Part shown: piece after piece, positions 31,570-39,357 of the stretch
Numbering within the stretch: the stretch's first letter is position 1
How the letters are laid out: every line of letters starts with the position of its first letter
Assembly (NCBI GenBank): GCA_019634145.1
Contig: JAHQVU010000040.1
Coordinates: 1 to 39,357, forward strand
Source of the DNA: Micavibrio sp.
GTDB taxonomy: Bacteria; Pseudomonadota; Alphaproteobacteria; Micavibrionales; Micavibrionaceae
Direction: 5' to 3'
Length of the DNA stretch: 39,357 nucleotides
Made by a program: the position numbers and the translations under genes
The notes under the pieces: model-generated
What the model was told of the DNA's origin: nothing
What the model saw: the letters and a program-made list of their open reading frames with translations, nothing else
The model's database searches: none

Positions 31570-32853
31570 TCATGAAGACTTTTTTACTAGCACTGCTGCA
31601 AAAAATCCATCGGTATTATGACGGTGTGGAGTCAGGCGCATAAAGGCGGTGCCAAGCTCATTAGGCACGGCCTCTACTTCGAATTCTGGATGATTGCCCA
31701 AGAACGCCTCGATTTGCGCTTCATTTTCTTGTTTGTAGAGTGAGCAGGTTGCGTAAACCAAACGTCCGCCATTTTTCACACACGAGGCGGCTTTCTCTAA
31801 AATTTCAGCTTGTATAGGCAAAAGTTCATCGAGCGATGGGCCATAATTCGTCCAGCGCATATCCGGGTTGCGCCGCCATGTACCAGACCCTGAACAAGGC
31901 ACATCGGTCAGGACAATGTCGAATTTCTCTTTTTGGCGCTTAAGCCATTTACGGTTCTTCTCATCTTCGAGCGAGCGCACTTCAACGATGTCGGAGATTT
32001 GCGCCTTTTTATAGCGGCGTTTACCACGCTCAAGACGCCTTGTGCTGTTATCTAAGGCGACAATGCGCCCTTTTCGTTGCATTGCTGCGGCCAATGCTAA
32101 TGTCTTACCGCCCCCGCCAGCGCAAAAATCAAGAACCTGCATTCCGGGCGCTGCCTTGCAGAGATGTGCGATCATTTGTGATCCTTCATCCTGAATTTCT
32201 ACCCATCCTTTATTGAAAGCTTTGGTTTTGGATAGATAAGCCTTATCAAGGCAACGCAATCCACAAGGGGAGAGGGGGGTTTCTTTTGTTTCGATCCCGT
32301 CTTTTTTCAATGAGTCAGCAGCATTTTCCCGGGGCATGATGAATGTGTTTACGCGTAAATCAAGGGGCGCGGGATTAAGCATAGCCAGAAGCTCTGCTTC
32401 AAAATCATCACCGAAGACGGCTTTGAGATGCTCTTCTGATTCAGCGGGGCATTCAACCTTCACGGTTAAGGGCATTTCTGGATGCTCGATTTTTTTACCT
32501 GCATTGGTGAGTATCTTTTCTTCTTCATCGGACAAAGGATCAGCAGAGTATTTTGTACCATCGAAGAGATCGCGAACGCGCTTTGCATCCAAGCCTTCAC
32601 CAAGTAGCAGATAATAAATCACATAGGCGCGCGCAGTGATGGCGCCTTTTTCATGTTTGATCCACCACGTTAGTTTGGCGTAGTTGCGAATTATATTATA
32701 GGCGCGGTCAGCAATTTCGTTACGGTCTTTAGATCCGATATAGCGACGTTGACGCATATAATCGCCCACTACGCTGTCCATTGGTATGCGGCTTTGCGCA
32801 GCTGCGCGCTCTAAAATCTCGATATTGGCTTGTATGCGCGATGATGGCTTCAT
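31570..32853 (-). CDS. rsmB: 16S rRNA m5C methyltransferase RsmB-like (NOL1/NOP2/Sun family)
   Basis: SAM-dependent RNA cytosine-C5 methyltransferase, 427 residues. An N-terminal NusB-like helical region (about 1-130) precedes the Rossmann domain. Motif I is VLDFCAGGGGKTLALAA; the motif IV catalytic region is DVPCSGSGTWRRNPD; motif VI contains YATCSLYKQENE with the nucleophile cysteine. The N-terminal domain points to RsmB (position C967) rather than RsmF, but the exact target base is inferred. Upstream on the same strand is a small exported protein gene. Confidence 0.9.
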   Translation of the reverse strand: MKPSSRIQANIEILERAAAQSRIPMDSVVGDYMRQRRYIGSKDRNEIADRAYNIIRNYAKLTWWIKHEKGAITARAYVIYYLLLGEGLDAKRVRDLFDGTKYSADPLSDEEEKILTNAGKKIEHPEMPLTVKVECPAESEEHLKAVFGDDFEAELLAMLNPAPLDLRVNTFIMPRENAADSLKKDGIETKETPLSPCGLRCLDKAYLSKTKAFNKGWVEIQDEGSQMIAHLCKAAPGMQVLDFCAGGGGKTLALAAAMQRKGRIVALDNSTRRLERGKRRYKKAQISDIVEVRSLEDEKNRKWLKRQKEKFDIVLTDVPCSGSGTWRRNPDMRWTNYGPSLDELLPIQAEILEKAASCVKNGGRLVYATCSLYKQENEAQIEAFLGNHPEFEVEAVPNELGTAFMRLTPHRHNTDGFFAAVLVKKSS

Positions 32854-32903
32854 GCGGGGGCTTTTTTTCTTAATTATAAATTATGAGAAATTCGGGTGTT
32901 AAT

Positions 32904-33116
32904 TTATCGCCCGTCTTTCGGTGTATATGCACTATCGGCTTCTGCTTCGGGGTAAATTTCAGAGTCTTCGATTACTGGATTGCCTTGATCATCGAGTAAA
33001 ACTGTATCGTTCTCAACAATCGTTTCCTCAACGCTTACTTCCTGTGCGACTGCGTGGATAGCCAAAGGCGCTGCAAAGATGATTGCTATAAACGCAAAAG
33101 TGGCGATGTTTTTCAT
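32904..33116 (-). CDS. Small exported acidic protein
   Basis: A 70-residue precursor with a clear Sec signal peptide (MKNIATFAFIAIIFAAPLAI, cleavage near HAVAQ, residue 25). The mature part of about 45 residues is strongly acidic (about a third Asp/Glu) with no cysteine. Not recognised. It lies upstream of rsmB on the same strand, and its upstream region holds a 9-bp inverted repeat with a DnaA box. Confidence 0.7.
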   Translation of the reverse strand: MKNIATFAFIAIIFAAPLAIHAVAQEVSVEETIVENDTVLLDDQGNPVIEDSEIYPEAEADSAYTPKDGR

Positions 33117-33130
33117 TGCATTTCCCCGAT

Positions 33131-33169
33131 TATTGTCTTGTGGATAAGTTTTATTCTATAAAGACAATA
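33131..33169. promoter_or_regulatory. Inverted repeat enclosing a consensus DnaA box
   Basis: TATTGTCTT and AAGACAATA form a perfect 9-bp dyad separated by 21 bp. An exact consensus DnaA box (TGTGGATAA, i.e. TTATCCACA on the minus strand) lies at 33139-33147, sharing one base with the left arm. It sits 15-53 bp upstream of the start codon of the small exported protein gene. Confidence 0.5.
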
Positions 33170-33200
33170 TGGACATTTTCAAAGGATATGCAAGCGATTA

Positions 33201-33923
33201 TTACGCAAATATACTTTTATAGATCAAAAGTAAAACAGTGATTGTGAGTATAATTTCTACGGCGGTATAATATATTTTTTGCGGTATTTTATTATGCAGA
33301 ATTTGTCCAAGAATAATCGCGGCCAAAAAGGCGGGGAAAACAATTAATGCTGTTTTTAACAATTCAGGATTATAAAGGTCGGCAAAAGTACCAAAAATGG
33401 CGCGCGGGATGTTGGTGAGAAACAATACTGCCGTTATGTCGGCGCGAAAATGGATGGCGCTTTTACCTATGTTTTTTAAATAAATAATATATGCGGGTGC
33501 CCCTCCGCCAATCATGGCATTAAAGCTTCCGCCCAATAGGCCAGCAAGATGCGCTCCGCCCTTTTTTATCGCTCTTCCCATGAGGTCAAAACGCGTGTGG
33601 GTTTTAAGAAGATGTAAAATAATATAGGCGGCTAAAATCAAACGCATGGGGTCGGCGGGAATATATTTTAAAGCCAGCGTCCCAATAGTAACGCCAACCA
33701 GCATAGTGGGAATTATAGATTTTATGACGCCCCAGTCAGTTTGACGCCAAGTTTTGAAAATGATTAATCCCATCGAGAATTGGAAAATTATCAAGGTAGA
33801 TACGACATCTTTTACCGGTATAAACAAACTTAATATTGGAACAGCAATCAGTCCGCCACCAAAACCAAGTAGGCTTTGGGTGAAAAAAGCGAAAGCTATA
33901 ATGGCCGCTAATAAAAGAGTCAC
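33201..33923 (-). CDS. TauE/SafE family permease
   Basis: A 240-residue inner-membrane protein of the sulfite exporter TauE/SafE family, with seven or eight hydrophobic segments. Both halves carry the family glycine motif (LLGFGGGLIAVPIL near the N-terminus, GGSFNAMIGGGAPAYIIYL in the middle). Members move sulfite, sulfoacetate or other organosulfur anions, but the substrate cannot be read from sequence. The start codon is GTG at 33923, 10 bp after the guaB stop, so it is likely the second gene of a guaB transcript. Confidence 0.88.
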   Translation of the reverse strand: MTLLLAAIIAFAFFTQSLLGFGGGLIAVPILSLFIPVKDVVSTLIIFQFSMGLIIFKTWRQTDWGVIKSIIPTMLVGVTIGTLALKYIPADPMRLILAAYIILHLLKTHTRFDLMGRAIKKGGAHLAGLLGGSFNAMIGGGAPAYIIYLKNIGKSAIHFRADITAVLFLTNIPRAIFGTFADLYNPELLKTALIVFPAFLAAIILGQILHNKIPQKIYYTAVEIILTITVLLLIYKSIFA

Positions 33924-33932
33924 AGTTTGTGA

Positions 33933-35435
<1,503 letters not shown>

Positions 35436-35536
35436 TCATCTGAAGATTAATTTGCAAGCGAGTTATACAAGAATTTGGATCAATGTAAAGCTTTTTCATC
35501 TTGATAAGCGTTTTTCATCTCTATAGCGTTGTATTC

Positions 35537-36373
35537 ATGCAAACGCAAAACCAACAATTCGCCGCTGATTTGGCTGCTCTGCAATTCTATATAGATGCAG
35601 GCGTGGCGGATATTTCTTTGGATGAAGCGCAGGATAAATTTGCGCTAAAAGAAGAGGTTTCAGTTTTGGTTGCGGAAAAAAAATCGACTGGTGCTGGTTT
35701 AGATTTGCACGTGCAGGTAGAGCAGGCACCCGCCATACCGATCGGTCGGAATGAGGCGCGAGAGGAAGCAGAGAGACTTGCCGAGCAGGCCGTTAGCTTA
35801 GAAGATTTGCAAAAAAATATCTCCGAGTTTGATGGCCTTGCCATTAAGCGCACTGCGATGAATATGGTGTTTGCGGACGGTAATAAAGATGCGAAAATTA
35901 TGATTGTGGGTGAGGCTCCTGCTGCCGAGGATGATCGTGAGGGAAAGCCATTTATGGGTGTAGAGGGGCAACTTCTGGACCGCATACTCGCCAGTATCGG
36001 CCTTGATCGGGATCAAGAAGACGCCAGCTCAGCAGTATATATGAGCCACATGTTGAATTGGCGCCCCCCGGGCGGGCGTTCGCCAAACCAAAGCGAGATC
36101 GAGATTAGCCTTCCTTTTCTTCGCAGGCATATTGAATTGATTAATCCCGATGTTTTGCTGCTTCTTGGGGGCGTGCCGGGTAAGGCGCTGCTTGACAGAC
36201 CGGAGAGTATTTCTCGTATGCGGGGAAAATGGTTTGGGTTCAGCACATCCAAGCTAGGCAAGGAAATACCGAGCATCGTCACTTATCATCCTGCTTATCT
36301 TATAAGCACGCCGCTGCAAAAGCGAAGTGTTTGGCAAGATATGCAGTCTATTTCTTTAAAGCTTTCTTCATAA
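35537..36373 (+). CDS. Uracil-DNA glycosylase family 4-like protein lacking cysteines
   Basis: A 278-residue member of the uracil-DNA glycosylase superfamily, closest to family 4/5 by motifs. Motif A is IMIVGEAPAAEDDREGKPF, followed by MGVEGQLLDRILASIGLDR, then NWRPPGGRSPNQSE, and motif B is TYHPAYLISTPLQKR. Family 4 enzymes normally bind a [4Fe-4S] cluster through four cysteines, but this protein contains no cysteine. The first ligand position, usually in a 'G-C-x-L-K-x-T-A' context, reads GLAIKRTAMNMVFADG. An N-terminal extension of about 95 residues is Ala/Glu-rich. The TTG start at 35501 is a less likely alternative to ATG 35537. Activity on uracil is probable by fold but not certain. Confidence 0.85.
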   Translation: MQTQNQQFAADLAALQFYIDAGVADISLDEAQDKFALKEEVSVLVAEKKSTGAGLDLHVQVEQAPAIPIGRNEAREEAERLAEQAVSLEDLQKNISEFDGLAIKRTAMNMVFADGNKDAKIMIVGEAPAAEDDREGKPFMGVEGQLLDRILASIGLDRDQEDASSAVYMSHMLNWRPPGGRSPNQSEIEISLPFLRRHIELINPDVLLLLGGVPGKALLDRPESISRMRGKWFGFSTSKLGKEIPSIVTYHPAYLISTPLQKRSVWQDMQSISLKLSS

Positions 36374-36429
36374 TCACCCCTTAGAATAAGATAGACACTT
36401 ATTAACTAATCTTATAAAAACAGGCCATT

Positions 36430-38313
36430 ATGAAGGCTTTTTTTCAAATCTTATTATTTTGCGCCTTACTCGCTCCTGCATTTGATTCATTTGCGCAGGA
36501 TGCCCCAATTCCACAAAAAAAACCCAGTCAATCTCAGGGATCTGAGGGGATTATTGATCGTATAGGGAGTTTTTTTAGCGCTGATGATGCATCAGCTCAA
36601 AATGATGTTATGCCACAAGGTGAGGAACGCGTTGGTAAGTCGATTGTCGAAAAGCCCATTCAAGTTAAAGCCGCTGATTTTTCGAAAGCACCGATAGGCA
36701 AATCCCTTAGTTCTAATGATGTGGAGCTGTATAAGAGGATTTTTTCGTTACAAAAAAAAGGCGACATGATTGCTGCGAATGCTCAGATCAAGAAGCTCGG
36801 AAATTCACTTTTGATAGGGCACGTCTTGTTTCAGCGTTATATGCACCCGACCGCTTATTCATCCACGCCGGAGGAGCTGCAAAGCTGGCTGGGAAAATAT
36901 GGTGATCATCCGGGATCAGATAAAATTTATGCTTTGGCCATTCGAAAAGGTGCAGCTGCATCCTCACTTGTTAAGCCCAAAGATATATCGCCCCTACCGC
37001 GTGTACGCGAGCCGACTATGCGGCCTGCGAAGCTGTATGTCTCTTCTGCGGATCGTGGCCGTAGCCATAAAAGTATGGTCGTGCAAATTAAAAACAAAGT
37101 GCGCTCACTCGTTCGCGGGAAGGGTTCACACGCGGCTTTGAGTTATTTTAGACAAGATGATGTTCAGAAATATCTTGATTCCATAGAAAAAGACGTTTTA
37201 AAGGGCGAGATCGCTGCCGGATTTTTATATCAGGGAAAAATTGATGAGGCGTACACTCTTGCAACGCAAGCGGTTATAACTTCACCAAATCATGCACCTA
37301 AGGCGGCCTGGGTAGCGGGCTTGATCGCATGGCATAAGGACGATTATGACCGTGCGGCCAAATTCTTTGAATTGGCGGCGACATCTCCATATTCATCGGG
37401 TTGGTTGATTACCGCGGCTTCATATTGGGCGGCGCGCTCGAATATGCGCTCGGGCAAAGTTACGGAAATCAGTACATGGCTGCAAAAAGGTACAGAGCAT
37501 CCTCGTACATTTTACGGTCTCATTTCTACCCGTGCTTTAGGTGTAGATTTTGATTTTAAATGGGATTTACCAACATTTACCAAGCGTTATCATGATTTAT
37601 TGACGAGCATGGACTATGGCGCACGTGCAATAGCTCTGGCTAAGACGGATCGTGCAATTGCCGCTCAAGGTGAACTCTTAAATCAAAAGCCACGTAGTGC
37701 TGAAGAGACGCAAGCTTATCTTGCTTTTGCGGGGTATGCGAATTTGCCGGCGCTGGCAATGCGCTTAGGGAGTGCTGATGCCATTTCAAATCAACATTAT
37801 TATGATGCTGCAATATATCCGCTTATTCCATGGTCGCCGCCCAAGGGCTATATAATTGACCGCGCTTTTATGCATGCGATTATGAAGCAGGAGTCACGGT
37901 TTGACCCTACGGCGGAAAGCCATAGCGGTGCGAAGGGGCTTATGCAGATTATTCCCTCTACTGCGCGCGGTATAGGCGGTGATAAGGCCACCATGTTAGA
38001 TGATCCTGTAACTAATTTAGAGTTGGGCCAGGCTTATTTGCAGAAATTGCTGACCCTTCAGGCGGTTGATAATAATTTTCTTTATCTTCTTATTGCCTAT
38101 AATGCGGGGCCGGGCAATTTAGTGAAATGGAAAAAATTATGGCCGGATATTAAAGACCCTTTGCTTTTTATCGAGCTGATCCCGTCTGCGGAAACGCGTA
38201 GCTATATCGAGCGTGTGCTTGCTAATTATTGGATTTATCGTTTGCGCGATGGTAACGATTTATCCAGCCTAGACAAAATAGCCGCAGGGCAGCCGGCCTA
38301 TTATTCGCCTTAA
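36430..38313 (+). CDS. slt: Soluble lytic murein transglycosylase (Slt70-like)
   Basis: Periplasmic muramidase-like enzyme of 627 residues that cleaves glycan with 1,6-anhydro bond formation. The signal peptide (MKAFFQILLFCALLAPAFDS) is followed by an approximately 75-residue linker and a long helical superhelix (about 100-460) as in Slt70. The C-terminal SLT domain has catalytic Glu488 in IMKQESRFDPTAESHSGAKG and continues LMQIIPSTARGIGG, YLLIAYNAGPGN and TRSYIERVLANYWIY. Stand-alone gene between udg and alaS. Confidence 0.93.
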   Translation: MKAFFQILLFCALLAPAFDSFAQDAPIPQKKPSQSQGSEGIIDRIGSFFSADDASAQNDVMPQGEERVGKSIVEKPIQVKAADFSKAPIGKSLSSNDVELYKRIFSLQKKGDMIAANAQIKKLGNSLLIGHVLFQRYMHPTAYSSTPEELQSWLGKYGDHPGSDKIYALAIRKGAAASSLVKPKDISPLPRVREPTMRPAKLYVSSADRGRSHKSMVVQIKNKVRSLVRGKGSHAALSYFRQDDVQKYLDSIEKDVLKGEIAAGFLYQGKIDEAYTLATQAVITSPNHAPKAAWVAGLIAWHKDDYDRAAKFFELAATSPYSSGWLITAASYWAARSNMRSGKVTEISTWLQKGTEHPRTFYGLISTRALGVDFDFKWDLPTFTKRYHDLLTSMDYGARAIALAKTDRAIAAQGELLNQKPRSAEETQAYLAFAGYANLPALAMRLGSADAISNQHYYDAAIYPLIPWSPPKGYIIDRAFMHAIMKQESRFDPTAESHSGAKGLMQIIPSTARGIGGDKATMLDDPVTNLELGQAYLQKLLTLQAVDNNFLYLLIAYNAGPGNLVKWKKLWPDIKDPLLFIELIPSAETRSYIERVLANYWIYRLRDGNDLSSLDKIAAGQPAYYSP

Positions 38314-38488
38314 AAGCGCGCCTTTAGAGACATCATATCTAAATAATGTGAAACAAATTCGGTAGAAATTTGCGATTAAAACGCCAGATGGTCTAGGGAA
38401 TTTTTAATTCACTTTATGACTTATCTTTAACCTTGCGAATTGGCTTGAGGCGCTCTATTTTCATAGGTTCAAGAAGGATTAAGCCATT

Positions 38489-39357
38489 ATGAAAACCGTA
38501 AATGACATTCGCGCAGAATTTTTAAATTTCTTTGAGAGTAAGGGGCACGAGATTGTGCCCTCCTCTTCTCTTGTGCCGCAGAACGACCCGACATTGATGT
38601 TTACCAATGCGGGGATGAACCAGTTCAAGGATGTTTTTACAGGCAAGGAAACAAGGCCCTATAGCCGTGCAACGACATCGCAAAAATGCGTGCGTGCGGG
38701 TGGGAAGCATAATGACCTTGAAAATGTTGGTTATACCGCGCGTCACCATACCTTTTTCGAGATGCTGGGTAATTTTTCATTCGGCGATTATTTCAAGGAA
38801 GATGCGATCGCGTTTGCGTGGGAGCTTATAACCAAGAATTTCGCGTTGCCGCCGGAAAAGCTTTTGGTGACTGTGCATTCTTCGGATGAAGAAGCGGCGG
38901 CGATCTGGAAGAAGGTTTCAGGCTTTAGTGATGATAAGATCATCCGTATTCCAACTGATGATAATTTTTGGCGTATGGGTGATACAGGGCCTTGCGGGCC
39001 GTGTACCGAGATTTTCTATGATCATGGCGAGCATATATGGGGCGGGCCGCCGGGTAGCGCTGAAGAAGACGGCGATCGTTTCATCGAAATCTGGAATAAC
39101 GTGTTTATGCAGTATGAGCAAATTGATGCCGATACACGCGTTGATCTGCCAGCGCAAAGTGTTGATACCGGCATGGGGCTGGAGCGGATTGCCGCGACCT
39201 TAATGGGGTCAAACAATAACTATGATATTGACATTATGCGAAGCCTTATCGAGCACAGTGCCGATCTGACGGGCTATGATGTAAGTAGCGCCTCTCACAA
39301 GGTGATTGCCGATCATATCCGTGCGTCGGCGTTTTTGATGGCTGATGGCGTGATGCC
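38489..39357 (+). CDS. alaS: Alanyl-tRNA synthetase (5' part, runs off the window)
   Basis: The first 289 codons of alaS; the gene continues past the window edge. The start ATG 38489 has AAGGA at 10 nt. The protein begins [15 protein letters not shown] and continues with class II motifs of AlaRS: '[20 protein letters not shown]', [50 protein letters not shown] and [10 protein letters not shown]. No truncation or frameshift appears within the visible part. It charges tRNA-Ala in the cytoplasm. recA, commonly upstream of alaS, is not here. Confidence 0.97.
   Translation, partial: MKTVNDIRAEFLNFFESKGHEIVPSSSLVPQNDPTLMFTNAGMNQFKDVFTGKETRPYSRATTSQKCVRAGGKHNDLENVGYTARHHTFFEMLGNFSFGDYFKEDAIAFAWELITKNFALPPEKLLVTVHSSDEEAAAIWKKVSGFSDDKIIRIPTDDNFWRMGDTGPCGPCTEIFYDHGEHIWGGPPGSAEEDGDRFIEIWNNVFMQYEQIDADTRVDLPAQSVDTGMGLERIAATLMGSNNNYDIDIMRSLIEHSADLTGYDVSSASHKVIADHIRASAFLMADGVM

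Overview
The window is chromosomal DNA from an alphaproteobacterium of moderate GC content. The strongest taxonomic evidence is gene order. A minus-strand block reads ppsR-maf-aroE-coaE-dnaQ, with secB, fxsA, timA and mltA beyond it, and the plus-strand genes hemE-hemH-hemJ lie on the other side. This is the conserved neighbourhood of the alphaproteobacterial replication origin, known from Caulobacter Cori between hemE and the CC_0001/RP001 gene. Family-level placement is not safe from sequence alone. A deep-branching group such as Micavibrionales or a Rhodospirillales relative is only a guess. No phage, insertion sequence, CRISPR array or rRNA operon was seen.

Layout. 1-8.4 kb: a repeat-bearing protein of unknown function, a possible 48-residue protein, alanine racemase, a VanX-type dipeptidase, an MlaE/MlaF ABC pair and a class A PBP. 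8.4-14.5 kb: aldo/keto reductase, rpoZ, an orphan 50-residue HTH protein, leuA, and a minus-strand trio (thioredoxin-TPR, LON substrate-binding protein, Trm112-like). 14.7-19 kb: two coupled small genes of unknown function, tRNA-Gly(GCC), mltA, timA, fxsA, secB and an entericidin-like lipoprotein. 19-22.6 kb: dnaQ, coaE, aroE, maf and ppsR, tightly packed with 4-bp overlaps at three junctions. 22.7-26 kb: three unrecognised minus-strand genes, two of them tandem paralogs. 25.99-26.41 kb: the predicted oriC. 26.4-31.2 kb: hemE, hemH, hemJ, a D,D-carboxypeptidase with a SPOR domain, and a prepilin-like protein. 31.3-39.4 kb: a small gene, rsmB, a small exported protein, a TauE-type permease, guaB, a family-4-like uracil-DNA glycosylase, a soluble lytic transglycosylase, and the 5' part of alaS running off the end.

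Functional themes. Much of the window concerns the cell envelope: D-Ala metabolism (alr, vanX-like), peptidoglycan synthesis and trimming (PBP1A, dac), lytic transglycosylases (mltA, slt) and lipid transport (mlaEF). Around the origin, genes on both sides point away from it, so they are transcribed with the fork.

Main points for a second look: the hemE-proximal intergenic region has seven GANTC sites, three near-consensus DnaA boxes and one exact CtrA motif. Three genes of unknown function are wedged between it and ppsR. The two paralogs among them lack the histidines of an HExxH-type site. A uracil-DNA glycosylase homolog has no cysteine at all, and a VanX-like enzyme has Asp where the zinc-ligand His is expected.
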